Assembly (NCBI GenBank): GCA_027487515.1
Contig: JAIYDL010000010.1
Location: 43,454-107,453 of the forward strand
Length of the DNA stretch: 64,000 nt
Direction: 5' to 3'
Origin: Pseudomonadota bacterium
GTDB taxonomy: Bacteria; Bdellovibrionota; Bacteriovoracia; Bacteriovoracales; Bacteriovoracaceae
In this document: positions 8,635 through 17,611 of the stretch, piece after piece
Layout of the letters: each line of letters starts with the position of its first letter
Numbering within the stretch: the first letter of the stretch is position 1
Notes under the pieces: model-generated
What the model saw: only the letters and a program-made list of their open reading frames with translations
What the model was told of the DNA's origin: nothing
Databases searched by the model: none
Position numbers and translations under genes: made by a program

Positions 8635-9630
8635 TCATTCCCTCGAACTGGTGCTGAATTTATAGGTCGTCGTGGCCTGGAACGTTTCACCGGGCCTAAG
8701 GATGGTTGAAGGAAAGTGGTCGTGGTGGGGAGAATCCGGGAAGTGCTGGGCTTCGAGACAGATCCCAGCAAATTTTTCATACGCTTGATTTCGCTTACCC
8801 CGGAGCTTCCCATTGAGCTTATGACCTGAATAGACCTGAAGGCCCGGTTCGGTGGTAAAGACTTCCAGGCGAAGGCCTGTGCGTGGGTAAGTGAGTCGCG
8901 CTTGGGCGCTAGATGGGGGTGCTTCGTTTAAAACGAAATTGTAGTCGAGGCCTCCGTTGAGAATCACCGCATCCCTCCCGATCTTTTGCGGCGTTCGAAA
9001 GTCCGTGGCGCCGCTGACAGGCAGGATTTTTCCCGTCGGAACAAGGCCCTCATCAACCTCCGTGAACCGGTCGGCGCCAAGCCACAGTTCATGGTCCAGA
9101 ATAGAGTCGACCCCTCCGGAGAGGTTGAAGTAGGAGTGATTGGTGAGGTTGATCGCCGTGGGTGCCGAAGTCCTTGCCTCGTAGTGGATGGTGAGGGCCG
9201 GACCTGGAGTCACCCGGTAGGTGACCTCAATTTGTAGCTCCCCTGGGTGCCCTTGGTCTCCATCGGGAGAAACGAGTCTCAAGGTGTAGGAGGTTTGATC
9301 AGGGTTGGCAGAGACCTCCCAGAACTTTTTATCTAACCCAATGGCCCCTCCGTGCAACGACGTTGTGCCTTGGTTCGGCACAAGGGTAAAGTCTCTTCCG
9401 TCAATTTGGTAGTGACTATTTTTGATCCGGTTCGCGTAGCGCCCAATGAGCCCACCGAAATAGGGATGAGTGCAGCGCCGGTAGTCCTCCGGATCTTCGA
9501 ATCCGAGCACCACGTCGACGAGCTCTCCGGTGTTGTCCGGAGTTCGCAGAGACTGGATGATGCCGCCGTAGTTAAGGAAGGTTACTTCGATGAGGCCCGG
9601 GATAGCGAGAGTGTAAGATTTGATGTTCAT
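8635..9630 (-). CDS. galM: Aldose 1-epimerase (mutarotase)
   Basis: 331 residues, the usual GalM length. It interconverts alpha and beta anomers of galactose and other aldoses and feeds alpha-galactose to galactokinase. Family motifs are FLNYGGIIQSL near the N-terminus, PYFGGLIGRYANRI, LHGG, the catalytic-His motif NHSYFNL, the substrate-binding DFRTPQKIG and the catalytic-Glu motif CLEAQHFPDS near the C-terminus. It overlaps galK by 4 bp and is the last gene of galT-galK-galM. No export signal. Confidence 0.95.
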   Translation of the reverse strand: MNIKSYTLAIPGLIEVTFLNYGGIIQSLRTPDNTGELVDVVLGFEDPEDYRRCTHPYFGGLIGRYANRIKNSHYQIDGRDFTLVPNQGTTSLHGGAIGLDKKFWEVSANPDQTSYTLRLVSPDGDQGHPGELQIEVTYRVTPGPALTIHYEARTSAPTAINLTNHSYFNLSGGVDSILDHELWLGADRFTEVDEGLVPTGKILPVSGATDFRTPQKIGRDAVILNGGLDYNFVLNEAPPSSAQARLTYPRTGLRLEVFTTEPGLQVYSGHKLNGKLRGKRNQAYEKFAGICLEAQHFPDSPHHDHFPSTILRPGETFQATTTYKFSTSSRE

Positions 9631-10682
9631 AAAAGACGCTCCGCCGTTTCGGCAGTCTCCGATTCATAGGTGGGAATGACTTCGCTTGCGACTCGGTCAC
9701 TTTGGTTTTTCTGAGTCAGGGCAACGATGGATCCTCCAAAGCCCCCTCCGGTGAGCCGAGCTCCCCAGACGCTCTCGTGGGCCCGGCAGAGGTCGACCAA
9801 GAGATCGATTTCTGGAAGGGAGACTTCGTAGTCGAGCTTCATCGAAAGATGTGACTCGACGAAGAGCTGTCCCAGCAGCTTCAGATCCTTCGCCTTGAGG
9901 GCGACCACGGCCTCCTTGACCCGGAGATTCTCCGAGACCACGTGACGGACCCGTTTTCGCAGAGTCTCCGGAAGGTCCCGCAGCTTCAAAGTACTAAGGT
10001 CCAGGTCTCTTAGGCACTGAATCCCGAGTCTTCGGCAGGCCTCTTCGCACTCCTCTCGTCGTTGGTTGTAGCCCCCGTCATTCTCAGACAGGCGATGGGT
10101 GATGCCGGAGCTAATGATGAGAAGGTCCATCATTTCTAGAGGAAGCGGAATGCGTTCAAAGTCGAGGGTTAGGGTGTCGAGGAAGAGCGCTTCGCCGACT
10201 GCTCCAAGACCCGTCGCCATTTGATCCATGATCCCGACGCGGGCACCGACGAACTCGTTTTCGATCCGCTGACCAAGGCGCGCGATCGCTAGGGCATCGA
10301 GACCGAGCTCATGGTGGCGCGTGAGGGCCTGCAAGAAACTCGTTTCAAGAGCTGCGCTCGAAGAGAGGCCCGCGCCTTCTGGAAGGGTGGAATGAATCTG
10401 AACTCGGAGACCGCCTCTGTGAGCGACCTGGGGCCCCAGGAGATGCGTCGCACCTTGGATGTAGTCAATCCACTCCCCGGTGATGGCCTCGTCACCCAAG
10501 TCATAGGCGAAGCGGCGTCCTTGGGAGCTCTCGACCTCAACGGTTCTTCCGGGAGTGCTCGAAAGGGTGACCTCCGTGTACTGAGGAATCTGAGTCGGGA
10601 GCACCCAGCCCCCATTGTAATCCGTGTGCTCCCCCAGGAGATTCACTCGTCCATGGGCCCGGGCAGTGGTGCTAGGATTCAC
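9627..10682 (-). CDS. galK: Galactokinase
   Basis: 351 residues of the GHMP kinase family, phosphorylating galactose to galactose-1-phosphate with ATP. The three family motifs are present: the galactokinase signature GRVNLLGEHTDYNGG at about 11-25, the ATP-binding LPEGAGLSSSAALE at about 100-113, and GARLTGGGFGGS near the C-terminus. It overlaps galT by 11 bp upstream and galM by 4 bp downstream, so the three are surely one transcript. Confidence 0.96.
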   Translation of the reverse strand: MNPSTTARAHGRVNLLGEHTDYNGGWVLPTQIPQYTEVTLSSTPGRTVEVESSQGRRFAYDLGDEAITGEWIDYIQGATHLLGPQVAHRGGLRVQIHSTLPEGAGLSSSAALETSFLQALTRHHELGLDALAIARLGQRIENEFVGARVGIMDQMATGLGAVGEALFLDTLTLDFERIPLPLEMMDLLIISSGITHRLSENDGGYNQRREECEEACRRLGIQCLRDLDLSTLKLRDLPETLRKRVRHVVSENLRVKEAVVALKAKDLKLLGQLFVESHLSMKLDYEVSLPEIDLLVDLCRAHESVWGARLTGGGFGGSIVALTQKNQSDRVASEVIPTYESETAETAERLL

Positions 10683-11739
10683 GGGGAACCTCCACGTCCT
10701 GGAGTTCTCGGGCCTTCTCTTCCGGAAGTGAGTCGTTCACGAAGATCCCTGCACCAAGCTCCGTTCCCGCCAGGTATTTCAGCCGGTCTCGGGACCGGTA
10801 CGGAGGAGTGATCTGGAAAAAAAGATGTGCGTAAGGGTGCTCTCCTTTCACGGGTGCTTGGTTCAAGGTCATGAGGTAGGGGAAGGGTTTTGCCCAGAGA
10901 AGATCGAACTTCTGAAGCAGCACTTTCAGAACCTGGGCCAGGCCAAGGAGTTCCTCAGAACTGAGCGTCGAGAGAAGTCCTCGTCGTTTTTTCGGTACGA
11001 CCCAGGTTTCATAGGGGTACCGAGCGAAGGCCGGGATGAACGCCAGAGCGAATTCGTTTTGGACAATGATCCGGCGTCCATCTTCCATCTCGTCAAAGAT
11101 GATGGCCTCCATCAGACCGTGACTGTGCTCACTCAGGTAATCTCTCATGGACCGTAGGAATCGCTTCTGGACCGGCGGCACAAAGGAGTAGGCATAGATT
11201 TGGCCATGAGGATGCGAGAGAGTCACACCCATCTCCACACCGCGGTTCTCGAACGGCAGGACGTACTGGATCTCCGGAACCTTTCCCAGTTCCGTGGTTC
11301 TATCAGCGAGGACCTGGAGGATGAGGTCGATGCGCTCCGGAGGGAGGTTTCCCAATGCGGTCTCCGGGTCTTTGGTAAAGACCACCACTTCGCAAACTCC
11401 AGAAGACGGACGAGTTGGGACCCGAAGCGTCGGCGCCTCCCGAGTCGTGAGGTTCAGAGAGGGAAAGAGATTTTCAAAGACCGCGACCTCGTAGTCACCC
11501 GCGGGAAGCTCCGTCGGAAAGTCGGGATCCTTTGACTCCGCTAACGGAGAATAATTCTTCGGAGGCAAAAAGGTTCGATCCTGCCGGTGGGGGGCGTAGA
11601 TCACCCATTCCCGCCGCAGCGGATGCCAGCGCTGATGCGGTTTTGGCACAGGCCCCGCGTTCCGAGGAGCGGTCGCGACAATTCCCTCCGGGATCTGGAT
11701 TCTGGAGAAGAGATGAAGGAATCGGCCGTCGGGTTTCAT
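10672..11739 (-). CDS. galT: Galactose-1-phosphate uridylyltransferase
   Basis: About 355 residues from the chosen ATG at 11739; other in-frame starts exist at 11757 (ATG) and 11793 (TTG). GalT exchanges UMP between UDP-glucose and galactose-1-phosphate. RWHPLRREWVIYAPHR matches the family N-terminal signature, and GVTLSHPHGQIYAY carries the catalytic HPHGQ active-site histidine. A strong AAGGAG-like site is not visible before any candidate start, so the true one is uncertain by up to 18 codons. It is the first gene of galTKM. The partner galE (UDP-glucose 4-epimerase) is not in this window. Confidence 0.93.
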   Translation of the reverse strand: MKPDGRFLHLFSRIQIPEGIVATAPRNAGPVPKPHQRWHPLRREWVIYAPHRQDRTFLPPKNYSPLAESKDPDFPTELPAGDYEVAVFENLFPSLNLTTREAPTLRVPTRPSSGVCEVVVFTKDPETALGNLPPERIDLILQVLADRTTELGKVPEIQYVLPFENRGVEMGVTLSHPHGQIYAYSFVPPVQKRFLRSMRDYLSEHSHGLMEAIIFDEMEDGRRIIVQNEFALAFIPAFARYPYETWVVPKKRRGLLSTLSSEELLGLAQVLKVLLQKFDLLWAKPFPYLMTLNQAPVKGEHPYAHLFFQITPPYRSRDRLKYLAGTELGAGIFVNDSLPEEKARELQDVEVPRES

Positions 11740-11834
11740 TAGCGTCTTCTTGTGCATCCACGGTTTGTACGGACGCGGCCCAAGCAAAAGCAATGGACAG
11801 GGAGTTAGAGAAGGTTCCGAGCGGAAAAACGGGC

Positions 11835-12242
11835 TCAGCGGCGGGCCTCTGGTGCGCGAGGGAAAGTGAGCGCATTCCCAACCAAGGCAAGGAGGAGATT
11901 CACCGCGTAGACGAACAGGTTCTTCTCCGGCGCTGTGAAGACCGCTGCGAAGGCGACGACCACGAGAGACTCGTGGAGGGCCCAGCAGATGACGTAGAAG
12001 GGAAAACGTTTGGTCAGATTTTCTTCAGGTACAATTTTCTTTTCATGGAGGGCGTATGTGACAAACAGCATGGCCCCCATGCCCAGGGCCAGGGCCTCGA
12101 GGGCGCTGTAGCTTTGTGGCACAGAGAATTGGATGGCCCCGAGAGTGGTGAGCACGAAACCGTACACGAGATTTGAGAAGGTTAGCGCCACCCAGAGGAT
12201 CTTAAGAGTCATCAAAGGGGCGGCGACCGTGCGCGGTTCCAT
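11835..12242 (-). CDS. Four-TM membrane protein, unknown function
   Basis: Start chosen at the ATG at 12242, which has AAGGAAG six bases upstream; the frame stays open to 12278 but without a better site. The protein of 135 residues has four hydrophobic segments (LKILWVALTFSNLVYGFVL, ALALGMGAMLFVTYAL, FYVICWALHESLVVVAFAAV, LFVYAVNLLLALVGNAL). I recognise no family. It lies directly upstream of galT on the same strand and could be cotranscribed with the gal genes, but no link to galactose transport is shown. Confidence 0.65.
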   Translation of the reverse strand: MEPRTVAAPLMTLKILWVALTFSNLVYGFVLTTLGAIQFSVPQSYSALEALALGMGAMLFVTYALHEKKIVPEENLTKRFPFYVICWALHESLVVVAFAAVFTAPEKNLFVYAVNLLLALVGNALTFPRAPEARR

Positions 12243-12329
12243 GTGTCTTCCTTTTGAGCAGAGTAGTAAAATTTTCACCTAGACCGGTGAAAATGACACC
12301 AAAAAAATGACCTGGGTAAACTGCCAGAG

Positions 12330-13400
12330 ATGAACCTCTTCCCAACCGCCCTGATTGTCCTGGGTCTCGCCCTGACTGTGAGCTTTGCTTCACGGGAAGA
12401 GTTCTATCAGGTGATCGACTCTCACCTCCACCTTGGGCAAGAACTGGGCCCCGACGTCGAAACAACTTTCAAGAGCGGCCGGCTTTGGATCGTCCGGCTT
12501 CGGGAGAACTCACCGCTTCATCTCACCGGAAGTTTTCGCCGCCTTCGAGGGGGAGAGAAGAGTTATCGCTTCCTCGATCGGCTTCGAGGGACGTTCGGGC
12601 GTCGGGCCCCTCTTATCCGCACGACACTGGCGGGAATTCAGCGCGCGCGGATCCAAAATGACGTCGAACTCTTATCGGCCTTCGAGACTCGGCGGGCCGG
12701 CACAGCTGGGAACCGGTCAGCGATCGCCCTCGTTGCCGAACGCCTCCGCTCCCTAGGGTTCGAGCTGTCTCTCTCGTGCTACGCACCCGAGGTTTGTAAC
12801 GTCATCGCCGAGCGCCGGGGCCTGGCGGAACCTTCCGCCGTTACTGTCGTCATGGCCCACCTCGATTCTGTTGGTGAAACCCACGCCGGCGCGGATGACA
12901 ATGCTTCCGGAGTCGCAGCACTTCTGGAAATAGGCCGGGTGATGGCCGACGTTCCGCTTCGAAAAACCCTTCGGCTCGTCGTCACCAACGGTGAGGAGGA
13001 TGGACTCCTGGGATCTGTCTTCTACGCCAAGGAGTTAGAGCGTCAGGAAACTCTGGGAGCGATCGGTCTCCTCGTGAACATGGATATGATTGGGTACAAT
13101 CAAAACGGCATCCTCGAGCTTGAGACCAGTGCGGAGCGAGAAGGCCTCGCACGCTGGATGGCCCAGCTCGTTCATCAGTACACCTCCCTCACGGCGAAAG
13201 TTTCCATCGGGGCCTGGGGGAGCGATCATGTTCCGTTCCTTCGCCGAGGTGTGCCGGCGGTTCTAACGATCCAGAACTGGGACACGAAGAACCCATGCTA
13301 TCATGAGGCCTGTGACACCCCCGAAAAACTCAACTATAGCTACATCACGGAGGTCGCACGGCTTAACACGGCGGCCGTCCTGACCAAAGACCTTGAGTGA
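12330..13400 (+). CDS. M28 family metallopeptidase, exported
   Basis: 356 residues with a signal peptide of about 20 residues (LFPTALIVLGLALTVSFA). The C-terminal two thirds is an M28 di-zinc peptidase: AHLDSVG (H177), GADDNASG (D189 bridging aspartate), NGEEDGLLGS (catalytic Glu and ligand at about 222-223), NMDMIGYN (D252) and SDHVPF (His ligand). M28 enzymes remove N-terminal amino acids or act as carboxypeptidases; specificity is not predictable. The N-terminal 100 residues may be a propeptide. Expected site: periplasm or outside the cell. It is divergent from the four-TM gene and convergent with cstA. Confidence 0.9.
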   Translation: MNLFPTALIVLGLALTVSFASREEFYQVIDSHLHLGQELGPDVETTFKSGRLWIVRLRENSPLHLTGSFRRLRGGEKSYRFLDRLRGTFGRRAPLIRTTLAGIQRARIQNDVELLSAFETRRAGTAGNRSAIALVAERLRSLGFELSLSCYAPEVCNVIAERRGLAEPSAVTVVMAHLDSVGETHAGADDNASGVAALLEIGRVMADVPLRKTLRLVVTNGEEDGLLGSVFYAKELERQETLGAIGLLVNMDMIGYNQNGILELETSAEREGLARWMAQLVHQYTSLTAKVSIGAWGSDHVPFLRRGVPAVLTIQNWDTKNPCYHEACDTPEKLNYSYITEVARLNTAAVLTKDLE

Positions 13401-13420
13401 CCTCGTACGAAGGCCCTCCC

Positions 13421-15091
13421 TTAGCTCGCTGCGAGTCTCCGAGGCGATGTCATTTGCTTCACCGCTGTGAGCACCAGGTAGAGGGCCAAGGCGATGAGAA
13501 GAATGGAAATGACCGAGTTCATCAAGGGAAGATCGATCCCCTGGGACTTCGCAAAATTTCCCCGGGAGAGCTGAATCAGCGCGACCAGCGTCGTCAGCAG
13601 GACAAAGGTCATCGGGAGTAGGGTGAACCAAAGCCGCTTTCCGTTTTGGTGGAGCCAAGCAGAGATTACCAAAAGAGTCATCGCTGCCAAGAGCTGGTTG
13701 GCCGCACCAAAGAGTGACCAGAACTGCGCCCACATGCCGGAGTCGGTGTTCAGGAGGATGAGGGCCGCCGGCAGGATCGTGAGCAGTGTTCCCACGATGG
13801 CCCCGGTTTTCCCGGAGATCCCGGTGAGTTCTTCAATCAGGTAGCGGCCCAAGCGTGTGGAGACGTCGAGCGTATCGAAGACGAACGTCGAGAAGGCCAT
13901 CGCTCCGAAGGTGACGGCAAACGGCAGATGGTCCTGTCCAATGAGAAGAGTGAGGAACTCGCCGATGCCTCGGCCGTAGATCGTCCCTGGCTTCAACGTT
14001 CCCACTTCGGCCGGCGCCATGGTCATGATGATTCCGAGCGAGATCAGTGCGACGAGTCCCTCGGCGAGCATGGCCCCGTAGCCCACGGGATGAAGGTGCG
14101 ACTCCTTATCGATTTGCTTTGACGTCGTTCCAGAGCAAACCAGACCGTGGAACCCCGAGCACGCGCCACAGGCGATGGTCACAAAGAGAAAGGGGAACAA
14201 GGAGCCGGTCATTTTGTCGAAGTGGAATCCGGTGAAGGCGGGCTGTTGGATGGGTTTCCCACTGAAGAAGAGGCCGATGATTCCGAGGATTAGCACCGTG
14301 TAAAGGATGTAGCCCCCGAGATACCCACGGGGCTGGAGCAAGAGCCAGGCGGGAACGAGGGATGCCAGGGCGCAGTAGGTACAAATCAACAACGCCCAAC
14401 CGGTTTGAGAGAATTGGAACCAATGGGAAAAAGATGTCCCGGCCCAGCAGACAGCAAAGGTGAGCGGAACGAAGATCAGTGTGTTAAGCCAAAGAGGAGT
14501 TTTGAGGTAGCGCTCAACGAGGCCTAACCCCAAGGAGAGAAGGAGGTAGGCGATGGCCGCCCAAGCGACGGCCCCGCCTGGGTGAAAGTTCACGCTGGTG
14601 CCGGCGAGCTCCTCGGGGCCCGTGACGAAGCTTCCCGCCGTGATGTCGGCGAAGGCGACGATGATGTAGACGAGGGCGATCCAAATGAAGGCCATCATCG
14701 CCTTCCCGGCCTTCGTGCCAAGCTGCTCGCGGGTGATGTCGGCGATCGAATGGGCCTGGTGCTTCACTGAGCAGGTGAGGGAGCTAAAGTCATGGACTGC
14801 GCCGATGAAGACGACGCCGAGGGAGATCCAGATGAGGGAAGGAAGCCAGCCGAACTGCTGGCAGGCGACGATGGGGCCCGCGATGGGACCGGCGGCTGCG
14901 ATGGCGGAGAAGTGCTGGGCAAAAAGGTAGAAGGGATTCGTGGGGATGTAGTCGACGCCGTCGTTATGGGTGTGGGCCGGTGTGGCGGCACCAGCGTCGA
15001 GGTTAAACTGTTTGGCGACCCACCCTCCGTATTGGAAGTATCCGATGGTGAGGAAAACGATGAAGATCGTAGCAATGAGGGGAAGACTCAT
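13421..15091 (-). CDS. cstA: Carbon starvation protein A, peptide/pyruvate transporter
   Basis: 556 residues from the ATG at 15091; the frame runs further upstream, but that extension is not CstA-like and a GGAG site sits just before this ATG. It has about 15-16 hydrophobic segments. Diagnostic stretches are AQHFSAIAAAGPIAGPI, VHDFSSL, HSIADITREQLG and ACSGFHGLVCSGTTSKQID, all conserved in the CstA family. Family members import peptides or pyruvate during carbon limitation. The length is shorter than E. coli CstA (about 700) and fits the compact branch. In this protease-rich window it likely takes up peptide products. Confidence 0.95.
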   Translation of the reverse strand: MSLPLIATIFIVFLTIGYFQYGGWVAKQFNLDAGAATPAHTHNDGVDYIPTNPFYLFAQHFSAIAAAGPIAGPIVACQQFGWLPSLIWISLGVVFIGAVHDFSSLTCSVKHQAHSIADITREQLGTKAGKAMMAFIWIALVYIIVAFADITAGSFVTGPEELAGTSVNFHPGGAVAWAAIAYLLLSLGLGLVERYLKTPLWLNTLIFVPLTFAVCWAGTSFSHWFQFSQTGWALLICTYCALASLVPAWLLLQPRGYLGGYILYTVLILGIIGLFFSGKPIQQPAFTGFHFDKMTGSLFPFLFVTIACGACSGFHGLVCSGTTSKQIDKESHLHPVGYGAMLAEGLVALISLGIIMTMAPAEVGTLKPGTIYGRGIGEFLTLLIGQDHLPFAVTFGAMAFSTFVFDTLDVSTRLGRYLIEELTGISGKTGAIVGTLLTILPAALILLNTDSGMWAQFWSLFGAANQLLAAMTLLVISAWLHQNGKRLWFTLLPMTFVLLTTLVALIQLSRGNFAKSQGIDLPLMNSVISILLIALALYLVLTAVKQMTSPRRLAAS

Positions 15092-15185
15092 GGGGCACTC
15101 CGGTAAAGCATCAGCAGTCGGCGAGTCTTCATTGATATCGAATTGACCACGAAGGGTCAAACGAGAAGGCCCGGGCCTCTTCGTT

Positions 15186-15770
15186 TTAGAGCGGGGGAGG
15201 CAAGCTGGAGGAGCTCCGCCGCCGCAGGTACCTCCATCCAAGAAGGAGAAGGCCTACTCCGAGCGCCCAAAGGAGAGTGCCCGTGGGTGGGACTGGAAGT
15301 GGGGTTTTCTCCGCCCGCTTACGTTCCCCCTTGGCCTCGTACTCTTTATCGAGGACGTCGATGAACTCGATGATCCCATCAACGGTTCGGCCCTCGAAGA
15401 GCCTCGGCTTCAGGATCCTCACGAGTGTCTCTTGGGCTTTGTCGGGAAGGTCACTGCCCTCGAGCCACATCTTCCGATCTCCGATGGCCAGAGTGAGAAG
15501 GAGCTTCTGGGCCTGGGGGTTGTTACCGTCCTGCCATTGGCGCAAGAACCGGGCACTGTACGCCTCGATCGGTTCCCCGTCGAGAGTTTCGAGGGTGTGC
15601 ACCACCAGCCCTAGACCTCGGCGGTTTCCGAGGTCGAGGATCTTTGCCTCCAGCTCCTTTCGGCGTCCAGGGGGAAAGATCTGCGCGTCATCAACGACGG
15701 TGGACGGCAGCTCCCGCGCCTCAGCGAAGACTGCGAAACAGAGGCCGGTCAGGAGAAGAAAGAAGTTCAT
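15186..15770 (-). CDS. TPM-domain membrane protein
   Basis: Start placed at the ATG at 15770, which begins a good signal peptide (MNFFLLLTGLCFAVFAEA); the frame is open to 15812. Residues about 20-140 form a TPM domain (STVVDDAQIFPPGRRKELEAKI, then GNNPQAQKLLLTLAIGDRKMWLEG), followed by a membrane segment at about 170-185 and an Arg/Ser-rich tail. TPM-domain proteins occur as thylakoid or bacterial membrane-anchored proteins of unclear role. This one lacks the Gly-rich C-terminus of many relatives. About 100 bp upstream of cstA on the same strand. Confidence 0.78.
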   Translation of the reverse strand: MNFFLLLTGLCFAVFAEARELPSTVVDDAQIFPPGRRKELEAKILDLGNRRGLGLVVHTLETLDGEPIEAYSARFLRQWQDGNNPQAQKLLLTLAIGDRKMWLEGSDLPDKAQETLVRILKPRLFEGRTVDGIIEFIDVLDKEYEAKGERKRAEKTPLPVPPTGTLLWALGVGLLLLGWRYLRRRSSSSLPPPL

Positions 15771-15928
15771 GGTTTGCTGGTTCCGAGAAATCGCCGTATC
15801 GACGGGCAACACCTTGAGAGGATCTCAGAAATTTCTCGGTGGGGCAATCGGGGTCTAACTGTCTAAAATACTCGGAGTCAATCTTTGCCGCTTCGGACGC
15901 TCTTCCTTGGGAGTGATAGAATTGAGGG

Positions 15929-16798
15929 GTGAAGACTGACCTCAACCCCAGTAGCTACCTTCCCCCGAAGACCCTGGCCTCAAAGGCACAGGCCTCGAAA
16001 GAGGCGATGACGAAGCTCGTTCCGGCCAAGCTCCCGGAGCAGGGCTCTCCCGACTATAAGATCGATCTCTCGGGTCAAAGTAAGCCTCCGGTCTCCGCGC
16101 CGTCACTCCCGAACCTCTCTCTTCCCCTCCCGCCAGCTCCGCCGGTGCCAGACCTTCCGAAGGTCGACGCCGACCTTCCTTCTCCGATCAGTGCTGCCAC
16201 GGAGGCCAAGGCGAGTGCCGTGGCGAAGAAGGAGATGGAGAAGATCATCCGCGATGAAGTCAAACCGGGCTCGGTTCGAAAGCCCCTCGTGGTTTTCATC
16301 AAAGGGCTCGACGTTTTCAGCTCTCCCTCCAAGAGTGAGGGCGGCTACGCAGGAGTTGGGCGCATGGCAGAGAGCATCTTGGGCGCGCGATCGTTCGGCT
16401 GGGATCAAAAGGATGAGATCATCAAAGAGGTTGGGAAGATTCACCGGGATTTTCCCGTGGTGCTAGTGGGCCACAGCCTCGGAGGAGACACGGCCGTGGA
16501 GATCGCCGATGAGTTCGATTCTCTGAAACAAGGCTTCCGCTCCATCGATCTCCTCGTGACCATTGATGCGGTTGGGTTTTCCAACGACATCATTCCGCAA
16601 AACGTAAAGCAGCACCTGAACATCTTCGGAGAGACGAGTCTCTTTTTAAATGATGGCCCTCACGTCGCCCGTCGCGAAGAAAAAACCTCCGTCAGAAACA
16701 TCCTCTCACCGCTCGATCACACAGAGATCGACGACGACCGGGAGGTCCAGTTCGAGGTGATCGATCTCATCCAGCAAACACTGGCGGCCCGGCCCTAG
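15929..16798 (+). CDS. Putative alpha/beta hydrolase (lipase-like)
   Basis: 289 residues starting at GTG. The first 85 residues are proline- and lysine-rich and low in complexity (LSLPLPPAPPVPDLP), with no signal peptide. The remainder has an alpha/beta-hydrolase core: KPLVVFIKGLDVF as the first strand and VVLVGHSLGGDTAVEIA as the nucleophile elbow GHSLGG with the candidate serine at about 189. D at LVTIDAVG and H at SPLDHTEI could complete a triad. Lipase/esterase activity is inferred from the elbow only. Its stop overlaps the convergent REC-Hpt gene by 4 bp. Confidence 0.65.
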   Translation: MKTDLNPSSYLPPKTLASKAQASKEAMTKLVPAKLPEQGSPDYKIDLSGQSKPPVSAPSLPNLSLPLPPAPPVPDLPKVDADLPSPISAATEAKASAVAKKEMEKIIRDEVKPGSVRKPLVVFIKGLDVFSSPSKSEGGYAGVGRMAESILGARSFGWDQKDEIIKEVGKIHRDFPVVLVGHSLGGDTAVEIADEFDSLKQGFRSIDLLVTIDAVGFSNDIIPQNVKQHLNIFGETSLFLNDGPHVARREEKTSVRNILSPLDHTEIDDDREVQFEVIDLIQQTLAARP

Positions 16799-17496
16799 TC
16801 CCGGATCGTCACCTTCAACCGAGAGAGATAGAGTTCATACTGGGAGAAGAGGTGCCAGAGGGTGCTGAGTTGTTTTTTCTGGGCAGCGGCTTCGAGTGAT
16901 CTTCCCAATTCACCGAGCTCCGGAAACCCGTAGGACCCAGCGGCACCCACGAGCTTATGCCCAATGCCCTCGACGCTCTTCAGGTCCCCTCGGCGCAGGG
17001 CCTCCCGAAGTTCTCCCATCTCCGCGAACCTCTTGGAGAGGTAGAGAGGAATCATGCTGGCAAGGTCTCGATCCACGGCAACCGTGATGTCTCCGGAGTA
17101 ATCGCGGATCGCGCGGACCAGTTCTTCCCGAACCACCGGCTTGGTCACATGAGCGTGGCACCCGGCCTCTAAGCTCTTGAGCATGTCTTCTGCCAGTCCA
17201 CGGGCCGTGAGCGCGATGATGGGTGAAGGAATGGTTGCGGAATCCTCCCAGTACTGGCGGATCCTGCGCGTCGCTGTGTGGCCATCCATCACGGGCATCT
17301 GCATGTCCATGAGAATGAGATCGAAGCGGGCCTCCCGAACTCTGGCCAACGCTTCTTCCCCATTGGTGGCATCCACGAGTTCCCAGGGAAAGGCTTTGAG
17401 GAAAAGACGAATCACGAGTCGACTCTCGAGGTTATCATCCACGAGGAGAATCCTGAATTTCCTCTCTTCTGCGATCGGTTCCTTGGGCTCTTGCAT
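16795..17496 (-). CDS. Response regulator with receiver and Hpt domains
   Basis: 233 residues. A receiver domain at about 14-135 has acidic pair D20/D21, phospho-acceptor D64 in LILMDMQMPVMDG, the Thr of ALTARG and K119 in TKPV. A histidine phosphotransfer domain at about 145-230 has the active histidine H180 in GIGHKLVGAAGSYGF. No DNA-binding or output enzyme domain is present, so it should act as an intermediate in a phosphorelay. No histidine kinase gene is in the window. GAGGAG precedes the ATG by five bases. Confidence 0.92.
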   Translation of the reverse strand: MQEPKEPIAEERKFRILLVDDNLESRLVIRLFLKAFPWELVDATNGEEALARVREARFDLILMDMQMPVMDGHTATRRIRQYWEDSATIPSPIIALTARGLAEDMLKSLEAGCHAHVTKPVVREELVRAIRDYSGDITVAVDRDLASMIPLYLSKRFAEMGELREALRRGDLKSVEGIGHKLVGAAGSYGFPELGELGRSLEAAAQKKQLSTLWHLFSQYELYLSRLKVTIRD

Positions 17497-17570
17497 GTGT
17501 TCTCCTCTTCTATCACCACTGGGGAGAATGGATAACGGTCGGGTCAGGTCTCGGCGCGGGCCCCGGGGCT

Positions 17571-17605
17571 AAAAACAAAAAAGCCCCTCGCGAGGAGGGG
17601 CCTAC
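17571..17605 (-). terminator. Rho-independent terminator after the secreted protease gene
   Basis: On the minus strand GGCCCCTC-ctcgc-GAGGGGCT is followed by a run of six T and then GTTTTT. It lies right after the stop of the 17612-18862 gene. Confidence 0.9.
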
Positions 17606-17611
17606 GGGTCT

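Noticed and set aside
15092..15241. N-terminal extension of cstA by 50 residues
   Set aside because: The added part has no CstA character, and GGAG precedes the internal ATG that begins the known family start.
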